Source: Actinomadura sp. K4S16
GTDB taxonomy: Bacteria; Actinomycetota; Actinomycetes; Streptosporangiales; Streptosporangiaceae
Assembly (NCBI RefSeq): GCF_008327685.1
Contig: NZ_BDDE01000012.1
Coordinates: 186,001 to 250,000 of the forward strand
Length of the DNA stretch: 64,000 bases
Reading direction: 5' to 3'
Shown here: one piece after another, positions 17,224 through 25,442 of the stretch
Numbering within the stretch: the stretch's first letter is position 1
How the letters are laid out: each line of letters starts with the position of its first letter
Notes under the pieces: model-generated
The model's input: only the letters and a program-made list of their open reading frames with translations
Databases searched by the model: none
What the model was told of the DNA's origin: nothing
Made by a program: the position numbers and the translations under genes

Positions 17224-17733
17224 ATGCGACTCGGAAAGGCGACCGTTCTCGGTCTCGTGGTCGGCGCGGCGACGTTCGGAATGGCCGCGCCCGCGATGGC
17301 CGACCCGGGGGACGTCATCGTGAAGCCGGCGCAGGCCCGTCCCGGCGACAAGGTCACGGTGGTGGGGAAGAAGTGCCAGGTCGACGGCGAGGCGGGGTCG
17401 CTGGCCTTCGTCGGGGGCGCGGTGCCGCTGAACGGCTCCGAGGAGGTCGACGGCCGGGCCGGTCTCGCGACCATCAAGAAGGACACCTTCCCCGGCACCT
17501 ACACGGTGCTGGTCAGGTGCGGCGCGTACAGGGCGACCGGCGAGGTCCGCGTCGTGGACGGCAAGGCGCGCCCGATGGGGCAGCCCACCCCGACCGGCGG
17601 GGCGGCGACGGGTCTCGGCGGCGGGACGGGCGGCTCGGACACCGCGCTTCTGGCCGGCGGCGGCGTCCTGCTGCTGGGCGGGATCGGCGCCGGCGCCATT
17701 GCCGTCCGCCGTCGTAATGGCGCGGTCGCGTAA
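17224..17733 (+). CDS. Small secreted cell-surface protein with C-terminal membrane anchor
   Basis: The 169-residue product has a signal peptide cut near AMADP (residue 26), an Ig-like or beta-sandwich middle with two Cys (KKCQV near 57 and VRCGAY near 99, a possible disulfide), a Gly/Thr/Pro-rich linker, then a hydrophobic stretch (about 142-160) and the basic tail AVRRRNGAVA. This is the layout of a sortase substrate, though no LPxTG is present; TGGSDT precedes the hydrophobic part. The class F sortase gene follows, which supports surface attachment. Function unknown. Confidence 0.7.
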   Translation: MRLGKATVLGLVVGAATFGMAAPAMADPGDVIVKPAQARPGDKVTVVGKKCQVDGEAGSLAFVGGAVPLNGSEEVDGRAGLATIKKDTFPGTYTVLVRCGAYRATGEVRVVDGKARPMGQPTPTGGAATGLGGGTGGSDTALLAGGGVLLLGGIGAGAIAVRRRNGAVA

Positions 17734-17753
17734 TAGCGCGCCTTTCTGATAAG

Positions 17754-17805
17754 GGAGGCGCCGCTGTGACGGCGGCGTCTCCGTAAGAGCAGAATCGGCG
17801 ATTCT
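17754..17805 (+). terminator. Stem-loop and palindrome between the surface protein and sortase genes
   Basis: GGAGGCGCCGC (17754-17764) pairs with GCGGCGTCTCC (17772-17782), one G-U, around a 7-base loop. A second, perfect palindrome AGAATCG-G-CGATTCT lies at 17791-17805, 18 bases before the sortase start. The first looks like an attenuating hairpin; the second may be an operator. Confidence 0.5.
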
Positions 17806-17823
17806 CATCGGATGGAAGGAAAA

Positions 17824-18447
17824 ATGCGGGGAAAGGGCGGCCGGTGGGGCCTCTGGGGGTTGGCGGCGATCCTGTCCGCCGCCGGCCTCGCCGCGCTCGT
17901 CCTCGGGCTGGGCGGCCCGGCCGGGCCGCCCAGCCCGCCCGCGTGGGCCGCGGCCACCCGGCCGGTCGACCGGCACGGGCCGGTGCTCGACCCGTCCCCG
18001 CCCGTCCGGGTGGACGTCCCGTCCATCGGGGTGCGGGCGCCGCTGGCCCGCCTGGGCCTTGAGGCCGACGGCTCTGTGCAGGTCCCCTCGGCGGACCGGC
18101 CGGGGGAGGCCGGCTGGTACGCGGGCGGGCCCACGCCAGGCGAACGCGGCGCCGCGGTCATCCTGGGCCATGTCGACACCGCGAAGGGGGCCGCGGTTTT
18201 CTACGACCTGGGCCGGCTGAGGCCCGGGCACCGCGTCGAGGTGAGCCGCGCGGACGGGCGGGTGGCCGTGTTCACCGTCGAGTCCGTGGAACGTGTCCCG
18301 AAGGGCCGGTTCCCCACCGGTCGCGTCTACGGCCCCCTCGACCATCCCGGGCTCCGCCTCGTCACCTGCGGCGGCTCGTTCGACCGGGGCAAGCGCAGCT
18401 ACACCGACAACGTCATCGTCTACGCCGCCGAGACGGCGGTCCGGTAG
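17824..18447 (+). CDS. Class F sortase
   Basis: Class F sortases are actinobacterial transpeptidases that attach or process surface proteins. The 207-residue protein has an N-terminal membrane segment (about residues 8-30), a Pro-rich linker, VDVPSIGVRAPL, the catalytic His in ILGHVDT, the catalytic Cys in LVTCGGSFD and an Arg in KRSYTDNVIVYA. I chose ATG 17824 because GGAAGGA lies just before it; ATG 17812 has no ribosome site. It lies downstream of its probable substrate gene. Confidence 0.85.
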   Translation: MRGKGGRWGLWGLAAILSAAGLAALVLGLGGPAGPPSPPAWAAATRPVDRHGPVLDPSPPVRVDVPSIGVRAPLARLGLEADGSVQVPSADRPGEAGWYAGGPTPGERGAAVILGHVDTAKGAAVFYDLGRLRPGHRVEVSRADGRVAVFTVESVERVPKGRFPTGRVYGPLDHPGLRLVTCGGSFDRGKRSYTDNVIVYAAETAVR

Positions 18448-18637
18448 CGGCCCGCCCGGCCTGGGAGGCCAGGCGGTGGGCGACCGGGTCCCCACACCGC
18501 GATCGCTGGGAACGCGCCACAACGTCCGGTTGGGCGAGGGGACGGACGGTTGTTTGATCCGGCGGCCCGCCACCCGCTTTGATCTCTCTCGGCCGCCGGG
18601 GGCGGCCGACATGAGGGCGGCCGGCGGGAGGGGCGCG

Positions 18638-20158
18638 GTGAGGGTGCGCATGGGGGAGGGGCGGTCGCTCGGGCGGCCGTTCGGGTGGCTCTGGGCGGCC
18701 TACGCGGTCAGCGCGGTCGGGACGTGGCTCGCATTCGACGCGTTCCCGCTGATCGCGATCACCGTGCTGGATGCCGGGCCTGCCCGGGTGTCGGCGCTGG
18801 CCGCCGCGGGCCTGCTCGTGGGGGCGGCGGTGGCGGTGCCGCTCGGTCCCTGGGTGGAGTTCCGCCGCAAGCGGCCCGTGATGATCGCGATGGACCTGGT
18901 CCGGTGCGCGGCGCTGCTGAGCCTGCCCGCCGCGTTCCTGCTCGGCGGGCTCGGGTTCGTCCAGCTGCTGGTGGTGTCGGTCGTGGTCGCCGCGGCCGAC
19001 ATCGCCTTCACCGCGGCGAGCGGCGCCTGCCTGAAGGCGCTCGTCCGGCCGGAGGACCTGGTCGTCGCGAACGGGCGGCTGGAGTCCACGAACTGGACCG
19101 CGCTCATGCTCGGGCCGCCGCTCGGCGGCGCCGCGATCGGGCTGTTCGGGCCGCTGGTGACCGTGACGGCCAACGCGGCCAGCTTCGTGCTGTCCGCGGC
19201 CGGGATCCGCGCGATCGGCGGGACGGAGCCGCGCCCCGCCCACGCCCCGGAGACGGGCGCCCGGCTCCGGGGCGGGGACCTGCTCGAAGGGTGGCGCCAC
19301 ATCCTCACCAGCCCGGCGCTGCGCCCGCTGTTCCTCAACCAGATCCTGGTCGCCGGGCTGATCATGGCGACGGCGCCGGTGCTGGCCGTGCTGATGCTGG
19401 GCCGCCTCGGCTTCGCGCCGTGGCAGTACGCACTGGCGTTCGCCGCCCCCTGCGTCGGCGGTCTCGTCGGCTCGCGGCTGGCCGGACGGCTCGCCTCGCG
19501 GTTCGGGCGTCCGAGGACCATGCTCGTCTTCGGGACCCTGCGCGCGTGCTGGCTGCCCGGACTGGCCTTCGTCCGTCCGGGCGTCGCCGGGCTGGTGCTC
19601 GTCATCGCCGTCGAACTGGGGCTGATCACGTGCATGGGGGTGTTCAACCCGCTCCAGGCCGCCTACCGGCTGGAGCACACGCCGTCCGACCGGGTCGCCC
19701 GGGTGCTGTCGGCGTGGTCGGTGACCGGCAAGCTCACGATCGCGGGCATGACCGCCCTGTGGGGGCTGCTCGCCGGCCTCACCGGCCCCCGCACCGCCGT
19801 CGCGATCGCCGGCGTCCTGTCCCTGGCGACCCCCGCCCTGCTGCTCCGGGCACGCCGCGCGCTATCCGGCCCGGACGTCTTGACGCAGGTCAGCCCCAGT
19901 GCGAGCGTGAAAAGTGAGGGGGAAGGGGGAACCATCAATGATAGAGATCAAGAGCATCGAGAAGCCGGACGACCGGCGGGACTTCCCCAGGGGGCACCTG
20001 GAGATCGCCAACCTCAGCGGCCTCGTCTTCGGGAAGGCGACGTTCGAGCCCGGATGGCGCTGGACGGAGTCGGTGAAGGACATCGCGGGCACCGACCTTT
20101 GCGAGGTGCACCACAACGGCTACGTCGTCCAGGGACGGATGCGCATCCTCACGAATGA
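18638..20158 (+). CDS. MFS transporter (MFS_3/enterobactin-exporter-like), C-terminus overlaps next gene
   Basis: The protein has about 12 membrane segments from residue 8 onward, with PLGPWVEFRRKRPVMIAMDL as the conserved loop between segments 2 and 3. Exporters of this group expel drugs or siderophores. The expected end, after LLLRARRAL (near residue 410), has no stop: the frame continues another 90 or so residues of Arg/Gly-rich, non-membrane sequence and overlaps the cupin gene by 221 bases. A frameshift or lost stop near 19860-19920 is the simplest reading. GTG 18638 is chosen because GGGAGGGG lies a few bases upstream; ATG 18611 and 18650 are alternatives. Confidence 0.75.
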   Translation: MRVRMGEGRSLGRPFGWLWAAYAVSAVGTWLAFDAFPLIAITVLDAGPARVSALAAAGLLVGAAVAVPLGPWVEFRRKRPVMIAMDLVRCAALLSLPAAFLLGGLGFVQLLVVSVVVAAADIAFTAASGACLKALVRPEDLVVANGRLESTNWTALMLGPPLGGAAIGLFGPLVTVTANAASFVLSAAGIRAIGGTEPRPAHAPETGARLRGGDLLEGWRHILTSPALRPLFLNQILVAGLIMATAPVLAVLMLGRLGFAPWQYALAFAAPCVGGLVGSRLAGRLASRFGRPRTMLVFGTLRACWLPGLAFVRPGVAGLVLVIAVELGLITCMGVFNPLQAAYRLEHTPSDRVARVLSAWSVTGKLTIAGMTALWGLLAGLTGPRTAVAIAGVLSLATPALLLRARRALSGPDVLTQVSPSASVKSEGEGGTINDRDQEHREAGRPAGLPQGAPGDRQPQRPRLREGDVRARMALDGVGEGHRGHRPLRGAPQRLRRPGTDAHPHE

Positions 20159-20291
20159 CGGCGTGGAGCAGGAGGTCGGCCCCGGTGACGTGTTCGTCGT
20201 CACGCCCGGCCATGACGCCTGGGTCGTCGGGGACGAGGCCTGCGTCATGTACGACTTCGCCGGGGGCATCGGCGAGTACGCGAAGGCCTAG
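19938..20291 (+). CDS. Cupin-domain protein
   Basis: The 117-residue single-domain cupin shows the two cupin boxes in reduced form: CEVHHNGYVVQGRMRI (around residues 56-71) and GPGDVFVVTPGHDAWVVGD (around 81-99), so a metal site with three His is plausible. Its substrate is unknown; small cupins of this kind include isomerases and dioxygenases. GGAAGGGGG precedes the ATG. It sits inside the extended end of the MFS frame, in another frame, and is the more convincing of the two there. Confidence 0.8.
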   Translation: MIEIKSIEKPDDRRDFPRGHLEIANLSGLVFGKATFEPGWRWTESVKDIAGTDLCEVHHNGYVVQGRMRILTNDGVEQEVGPGDVFVVTPGHDAWVVGDEACVMYDFAGGIGEYAKA

Positions 20292-20311
20292 CGCCGACTG
20301 TTCGGCATTCT

Positions 20312-20343
20312 GAGGCGGGGGCGCCGGCGCGTGCCCCCGCCTC
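20312..20343. terminator. Bidirectional hairpin between cupin and CGNR genes
   Basis: GAGGCGGGGGC (20312-20322) pairs perfectly with GCCCCCGCCTC (20333-20343) around a 10-base loop. It lies between two convergent stops. Confidence 0.65.
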
Positions 20344-20369
20344 CTAGCGTCAGCTCCCGCCTCATGGCG

Positions 20370-20957
20370 TCAGGAGGACGCGGGGTCGGGCTCGGCGGGC
20401 CGGTGCCGCCGGTAGTGGCGGGCGACGCGGACGCGGTTGCCGCAGCGGGCCGCCGAGCACCAGCGGCGGCGGGGGTGGGCGGGCAGGAAGAGCATCACGC
20501 AGTCGTCGGCCTCGCACTCCCGGACCTTGGCGACCGCCGGGTCGGCGAGGAGTTCGGCGGCGGCCTCGGCGAGCCAGGCCGCCGGGCGGAGCGCGGGCGG
20601 GCCGGTGCGGCGGCGGGCCGCGCGGAGCGACCGCCCGTCCCAGTCCAGTTCGGTGACGGCGGGTGCGGCGCGCTGCGCCCGGTTGAGCGCCTCCAGGTCG
20701 CCGGCCGATGGCGGCTCGCCGCGGCGGACGCGGTCGAGGGCCAGGGCCGTGTGCTCCCGGACGTCCCGGACCGCGGCCAGCGACTCGGCCGCCGGTTCCG
20801 TGGCGGCGAACGTCCGGGCCTCCTCGGACCTCTCGGCTTGCAGACGCAGCCAGACCCGCAGTTCATCGGGCGTGGACAGCAGGTCGGCGCCCACCGGTCG
20901 CGTGTTGACCAGGTCCAGGGCCGGCGGCTCACCGATCAGCGGGCTCGGGTCGCTCAT
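20370..20957 (-). CDS. CGNR zinc-finger regulator (ABATE domain)
   Basis: The 195-residue protein has the N-terminal ABATE region (ALDLVNTRPVG near residue 13) and a C-terminal zinc finger with CEADDC near 148 and CSAARCGNR near 166, the signature of this actinobacterial regulator family. It is divergent from an alpha/beta hydrolase gene, across an inverted repeat, and probably controls that gene in response to a small ligand. Confidence 0.85.
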   Translation of the reverse strand: MSDPSPLIGEPPALDLVNTRPVGADLLSTPDELRVWLRLQAERSEEARTFAATEPAAESLAAVRDVREHTALALDRVRRGEPPSAGDLEALNRAQRAAPAVTELDWDGRSLRAARRRTGPPALRPAAWLAEAAAELLADPAVAKVRECEADDCVMLFLPAHPRRRWCSAARCGNRVRVARHYRRHRPAEPDPASS

Positions 20958-20960
20958 GTT

Positions 20961-21009
20961 CTAACGGTACATCGATGGGTTGACCCGTTAGGTGGTTGAC
21001 GACTATATC
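20961..21009 (+). promoter_or_regulatory. Promoter and inverted repeat controlling the alpha/beta hydrolase
   Basis: CTAACGG (20961-20967) and CCGTTAG (20985-20991) form a dyad with a 17-bp spacer. A promoter fits on the plus strand: TTGACC (20980-20985), 18 bp, TATATC (21004-21009), which would start transcription near 21016. The right arm of the dyad touches the -35 box, so binding there could block or recruit polymerase. The CGNR regulator is the likely binder. Confidence 0.55.
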
Positions 21010-21041
21010 TAATGCGTCTCTTCGGAAAGAAGGCGTTAGAC

Positions 21042-21911
21042 ATGCTCACGATCGCTCGCACCGCCCACCGCCACGTCGACGTCGGCGGCGTCCGCGTCTT
21101 CTACCGCGAGTCCCTCCCGGAGCGGGAGGACGCGCCTGTCCTGCTGCTGCTGCACGGCTTCCCGTCCGCGTCGCACCAGTTCCGGCGGCTCATCGACGTC
21201 CTCGGCGCCCGCTACCGCCTGATCGCTCCGGACTACCCCGGCTTCGGCCGCACATGGGCGCCGGACGGCTTCACCTACTCCTTCGACGGGCTCGCCGACG
21301 TCATGGAGGGGTTCGTCGAGCGGCTCGGGCTCACCCGCTTCGCCATGTACGTGTTCGACTTCGGGGCGCCGGTCGGGTTCCGGCTGGCCGAGCGGCTGCC
21401 CGAGCGCATCGCGGGCCTGGTCGTCCAGAACGGCAACGCCTACGCCGAGGGCCTGTCGGACGGCGCCCGCGACTTCATCGCCCTGCGTCCCGGAGAGCCG
21501 GGCGCGGAGGAGACCGTCCGCGGCCTGCTGACCCCGGAGGGCACCCGGAGCCAGTACGAGACGGGCGTCGCCGACCCGGAGGTGCTCGCACCGGACGGCT
21601 GGACCCTCGACCAGCACTTCCTCGACCTTCCGGGACGCAAGGAGGCCCAGGTCGCGCTGGCCTTCGACTACCACTCCAACGTCGAGAGCTACGACCGCTG
21701 GCAGGCCTGGCTGCGCCGGCACACGCCGCCCGTCCTCATCGTCTGGGGAGCCGACGACCCGTTCTTCCCCGCGCCCGGCGCCCGCGCCTACCTGCGGGAC
21801 GTCCCGGACGCCGAACTCCACCTGTTCGGCACCGGCCACTTCGCCCTCGAGACCCACCTCCGCGAGATCGCGCCGCTCGTCGCCGCGTTCCTCGACCGCG
21901 TCCGGGCCTAG
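21042..21911 (+). CDS. Alpha/beta hydrolase, epoxide hydrolase/haloalkane dehalogenase type
   Basis: The 289-residue enzyme has HGFP (oxyanion region, near 40), an aspartate nucleophile at about residue 106 in YVFDFGAPVG, an acidic residue in WGADDPFF (near 238) and the base His at about 266 in GTGHFALE. An Asp nucleophile points to hydrolysis of epoxides or carbon-halogen bonds rather than esters. I chose ATG 21042: it has a GAAGG site 8-9 bases upstream and lies about 26 bases after the predicted transcription start, whereas ATG 21012 would precede it. Confidence 0.82.
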   Translation: MLTIARTAHRHVDVGGVRVFYRESLPEREDAPVLLLLHGFPSASHQFRRLIDVLGARYRLIAPDYPGFGRTWAPDGFTYSFDGLADVMEGFVERLGLTRFAMYVFDFGAPVGFRLAERLPERIAGLVVQNGNAYAEGLSDGARDFIALRPGEPGAEETVRGLLTPEGTRSQYETGVADPEVLAPDGWTLDQHFLDLPGRKEAQVALAFDYHSNVESYDRWQAWLRRHTPPVLIVWGADDPFFPAPGARAYLRDVPDAELHLFGTGHFALETHLREIAPLVAAFLDRVRA

Positions 21912-22009
21912 CGGGGCGGAAGGTCCGCAGGTCGCGCGGGTGGGGCGGGGGCGCCGGGTTGGCGAGAGTTGACGACGCCCGAGGGGGCGGGGACGGGTAG
22001 GTTCGAGAA

Positions 22010-23101
22010 ATGAACGTTCGGCCGACTCTTGAGGACATCCGCCGCGCGCCGAAGGTGCTGCTGCACGACCACCTGGACGGCGGGGTGCGGCCCGCGACCG
22101 TCGTCGACCTGGCGCGGGAGACCGGGTACGGGGACCTGCCCACCACCGACCCGGACGCCCTGCGGACGTGGTTCGAGGAGGCGTCCAACTCCGGATCGCT
22201 CGAACGGTACCTGGAGACGTTCTCGCACACCGTCGGGGTGATGCAGACCGTCGAGGCGCTCACCCGGGTCGCGTACGAGTGCGCCGAGGACCTCGCGAAG
22301 GACGGGATCGTCTACGCCGAGGTCCGGTACGCGCCCGAGCAGCACCTGCGGAACGGGCTGTCGCTGGAGCAGGTCGTCGAGGCCGTCCTGGACGGCTTCG
22401 CCCGGGGCCGCGAGGACTTCGGGATCCGCGTCGGGACGCTCGTCACCGCCATGCGGCACCAGGCGCGCAGCATGGAGATCGCGGAGCTGGCCGTCCGGTA
22501 CCGGGACCTCGGCGTCGTCGGGTTCGACATCGCCGGCGCCGAGGCCGGGTACCCCCCGACCCGGCACCTCGACGCGTTCGAGTACCTGCAGCGCGAGAAC
22601 GCGCACTTCACCATCCACGCGGGTGAGGGGTTCGGGCTGCCGTCGATCTGGCAGGCGATCCAGTGGTGCGGCGCCGACCGGCTCGGGCACGGCGTCCGCA
22701 TCATCGACGACATCGAGGTGGAGAACGGCGAGGCGCGGCTCGGCCGGCTCGCGAACTACGTGCGGGACAAGCGGATCCCGCTGGAGATGTGCCCGACCTC
22801 CAACATCCAGACCGGCGCGGCGAAGTCGATCGCCGAGCACCCGATCGGGCTGCTGCGGCGGCTGAGCTTCCGCGTCACGGTCAACACCGACAACCGGCTG
22901 ATGAGCGGCACGACGCTGTCGGAGGAGTTCGCCAAGCTCGCCGACGCGTTCGGCTACGGATGGGACGACCTGCAGTGGTTCACGGTGAACGCGATGAAGT
23001 CGGCGTTCGCGCCGTTCAACGAGCGGCTCGAACTGATCAACGGCGTCATCAAGCCCGGTTTCGCGCAGCTCAAGTGGAGCGGCGCCCGGCCCCTGGCATG
23101 A
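22010..23101 (+). CDS. add: Adenosine deaminase
   Basis: The enzyme deaminates adenosine and deoxyadenosine to inosine and deoxyinosine. The 363-residue protein carries LHDHLDG (metal His pair, residues 18-24), HAGEGFG (near 204), RLGHGVRI and [10 protein letters not shown]. The second metal Asp region reads VNTDNRLMS, as in actinobacterial members. Its product inosine is the substrate of the purine nucleoside phosphorylase encoded at 25439-26239. No good ribosome site precedes the ATG; TAGGTT lies 6 bases before it, a pattern seen in leaderless messages. Confidence 0.95.
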   Translation: MNVRPTLEDIRRAPKVLLHDHLDGGVRPATVVDLARETGYGDLPTTDPDALRTWFEEASNSGSLERYLETFSHTVGVMQTVEALTRVAYECAEDLAKDGIVYAEVRYAPEQHLRNGLSLEQVVEAVLDGFARGREDFGIRVGTLVTAMRHQARSMEIAELAVRYRDLGVVGFDIAGAEAGYPPTRHLDAFEYLQRENAHFTIHAGEGFGLPSIWQAIQWCGADRLGHGVRIIDDIEVENGEARLGRLANYVRDKRIPLEMCPTSNIQTGAAKSIAEHPIGLLRRLSFRVTVNTDNRLMSGTTLSEEFAKLADAFGYGWDDLQWFTVNAMKSAFAPFNERLELINGVIKPGFAQLKWSGARPLA

Positions 23102-23108
23102 TCGGGCC

Positions 23109-23759
23109 ATGACCATTCGCTCCACCGGCGGGCGCGTCGCCGCGTACGCGTGGCTGGTGTTCGCCGCCCTCAACCTCGTCGACCTGTTCTTCGGCATCAC
23201 CGGTGACCCCGACTACTCGCTGACGACGGTGACGATCGCGTTCCTGCTGCTGCTCGGCTGCGGGATCGCCTACGCGGTCGGGCTGCGGCCGGTGATCGTC
23301 GGCGACGACGCCGGGATCACGGTCCGCAACCCGCTCCGGGACGTCCGGGTGCCGTGGGGCGCGGTCCGCCGGATCGAGGGCAAGAACGCGGTGACGGTCG
23401 TGTTCGCCGGCCCGGACGGGACGGACCTGGAGACGCGGGCCTGGGTGCTCCAGACCTCGCCGCGGGCGCAGGCCAAGGCGGAGGCCCGCGCCGAGAAGGA
23501 GGCTCGCAAGGGCAGGGGGCAGGGCCTGGACCTGCGGGGGCGCACGCCGACCGCGTACGCCGCGCAGCAGTTGAACGAGATGAAGGACCGGCAGCGCCCC
23601 AAGGCCCGGTCGGGCGCGCCCGACAAGGCGGCCAAGGCCAAGGCGGAGGAGGAGGGGCCCGCCAGGGGGACGGTCAAGTGGTCCGTTCCCGCGGTGGCCT
23701 CGCTGGCCGTCCCGCTGGCGGTGCTCGTCGCGCTCCTGATCACGGGCGCCGTCACCTGA
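23109..23759 (+). CDS. Membrane protein with bacterial PH-like domain
   Basis: The 216-residue protein has two N-terminal membrane segments (about 10-30 and 39-58), a beta-rich PH-like part (GDDAGITVRNPLRDVRVPWGAVRRIEG), a long charged Lys/Ala/Glu-rich stretch likely to be helical, and a C-terminal membrane segment (about 193-213). Such proteins are common next to metabolic genes in actinobacteria and have no assigned role. It starts 7 bases after add and is probably co-transcribed. Confidence 0.7.
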   Translation: MTIRSTGGRVAAYAWLVFAALNLVDLFFGITGDPDYSLTTVTIAFLLLLGCGIAYAVGLRPVIVGDDAGITVRNPLRDVRVPWGAVRRIEGKNAVTVVFAGPDGTDLETRAWVLQTSPRAQAKAEARAEKEARKGRGQGLDLRGRTPTAYAAQQLNEMKDRQRPKARSGAPDKAAKAKAEEEGPARGTVKWSVPAVASLAVPLAVLVALLITGAVT

Positions 23760-23768
23760 CCGGTGTGA

Positions 23769-25442
23769 TCAGGCGAGGGCCGCGGAGACGTCCGCGCGGA
23801 GGGCCTCCAGGCCGGAGGCGGCGCGCGCGCGGACCGCGGCGATGTCCTCGTCCACCGGGAGGACGACCTCCAGGTAGCACTTCAGCTTCGGCTCCGTCCC
23901 CGAGGGGCGGATGACCACCCGCGACCCTCCGGCGAGCCGGAACCGCAGCCCGTCGGTGGGCGGCAGGCCCCCGGTGGGCCGGGCGAGGTCGTCGAACGAC
24001 TCGACGCGCCGCCCGCCCAGCTCGCGCGGGGGATCGGCGCGCAGCCGGGTCATCGCCGCGGTGATCAGCGAGAGGTCGTCCACCCGGACCGACAGCTGGG
24101 ACGTCGCGTGCAGCCCGTACCGGCGGGCCTGCGCGTCCAGCAGGTCGAGCAGCGTGCGGCCGTCGCGCTTGGCGTCCGCCGCGAGCGCGGCGACGGCGAG
24201 CGCGGCGCCGATCCCGTCCTTGTCGTTGACGAGGACGCCCCGGTCGTCGCCGACGCTGTACCCGAGTGCCTCCTCGTACCCGAACACCAGCCGGCTGTGT
24301 TCCCTGTGGGGGGACGACCCCCCACGCCCCCCGGAACCACCTCGCGCATCTCCGGCCTTCATGATCCACTTGAAGCCGGTCAGCGACTCGGCGAACCGCA
24401 CGCGGTGCGCGGCGGCGATCGAGCGCAGCAGCGACGACGACACGATCGTCGTCACGACCAGGCGGTCATCGCCCGAGGTGTGTCGCAGCACGTGCTCGGC
24501 CAGCAGCCCGCCGACCTCGTCCCCGGTGAGCGCCCGCCACCCGGACGGGCCCGGGACGGCGACGGCGCAGCGGTCCGCGTCCGGGTCGTTCGCGATCACC
24601 AGGTCGGCGCCGCGGGCCTCGGCGAGCGCCAGCGCCAGGTCGAGCGCGCCCGGCTCCTCCGGGTTCGGGAACTCGACGGTCGGGAAGTCCGGGTCGGGCT
24701 CGGCCTGCTCGGGGACGACGATCGGCGAGGGGAACCCGGCACGGTCGAACGCGGCGAGCAGGACGTCCCGGCCCACCCCGTGCATGGGCGTGTAGACGAT
24801 CGAGACGTCCCGGTCGCCGCCGAGGCGCAGGGACGACACCGCGTCCAGGTAGAGGCCGGCGCCGTCGTGGACCGGCCAGCCCGCACCGAGCGGCAGCTCG
24901 TCCACGCGGCCGACGGCGTCGATCGCGGCGGAGATCTCCGCGTCCGTCGGCGGGACGATCTGCGCTCCGTCCGCCCAGTACACCTTGTAGCCGTTGTCGC
25001 GCGGCGGGTTGTGGCTGGCCGTGACCATGACGCCCGCGACGATGTCGTCGAACGCCCGGGTGAAGTGGGCGAGGACGGGCGTCGGGACGGGGTCGGCGAA
25101 CACCTCGGGGCGCAGCCCCGCGCCGCTGAGCACGGCCGCCGTGTCGTCGGCGAACCGGCGGGACCCGTGCCGCGCGTCGAAACCGATGATCACCCGGCCG
25201 CCGGCGGGCAGCCGGGCGGCGAGGCCGGCGGCGGCGCGCATCACCGTCACCCGGTTCATCCGGTTCGGCCCGGCGCCGAGCTCGCCGCGCAGGCCGGCCG
25301 TCCCGAACTCCAGCCGCGCCCCGAACCGGTCGGCGAGGGCCGCGTCGTCGCCGGCGTCCAGGATCGCCCGCAGCTCGGCGCGCGTCCCGGGGTCGGGGTC
25401 CTGTTCGAGCCACTCCTCGGCCCGCGCCCGCAGGTCGCTCAC
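23769..25442 (-). CDS. Alpha-D-phosphohexomutase family enzyme (PmmB-like), possible phosphopentomutase
   Basis: The family moves phosphate between C1 and C6 (or C5) of sugar phosphates. The 557-residue protein has [18 protein letters not shown] (near 46-63), the phosphoserine loop [17 protein letters not shown] (near 140), the Mg loop [11 protein letters not shown], and [14 protein letters not shown] near the C-terminus. Between FKWIMKAG and RLVFGYEEA there is a Gly/Arg/Ser-rich insert of about 18-20 residues encoded by a repeat-like sequence (see repeat entry). The gene overlaps punA by four bases (GTGA), and the other neighbours make ribose- and deoxyribose-1-phosphate, so activity on pentose phosphates is plausible. 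Relatives are usually named PmmB. Confidence 0.85.
   Translation of the reverse strand: MSDLRARAEEWLEQDPDPGTRAELRAILDAGDDAALADRFGARLEFGTAGLRGELGAGPNRMNRVTVMRAAAGLAARLPAGGRVIIGFDARHGSRRFADDTAAVLSGAGLRPEVFADPVPTPVLAHFTRAFDDIVAGVMVTASHNPPRDNGYKVYWADGAQIVPPTDAEISAAIDAVGRVDELPLGAGWPVHDGAGLYLDAVSSLRLGGDRDVSIVYTPMHGVGRDVLLAAFDRAGFPSPIVVPEQAEPDPDFPTVEFPNPEEPGALDLALALAEARGADLVIANDPDADRCAVAVPGPSGWRALTGDEVGGLLAEHVLRHTSGDDRLVVTTIVSSSLLRSIAAAHRVRFAESLTGFKWIMKAGDARGGSGGRGGSSPHREHSRLVFGYEEALGYSVGDDRGVLVNDKDGIGAALAVAALAADAKRDGRTLLDLLDAQARRYGLHATSQLSVRVDDLSLITAAMTRLRADPPRELGGRRVESFDDLARPTGGLPPTDGLRFRLAGGSRVVIRPSGTEPKLKCYLEVVLPVDEDIAAVRARAASGLEALRADVSAALA
24297..24345 (-). repeat. Repeat-like GC hairpin inserted in frame in the phosphomutase gene
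   Basis: Read on the minus strand this segment contains GGTTCC, a GGGGGGTCGTCCCCCC hairpin and then GGGAACACAGCC. The same order (GGTTCC, GGGGGTCGCCCCC, GGGAAGACACAGCC) occurs in the extragenic repeat at 63220-63265. It is translated as a Gly/Ser/Arg-rich insert between conserved blocks of the enzyme. Confidence 0.6.

Noticed and set aside
18448..18637. Possible N-terminal extension of the MFS transporter back to 18293
   Set aside because: The upstream part lies over the sortase gene in another frame and the ribosome site supports GTG 18638.
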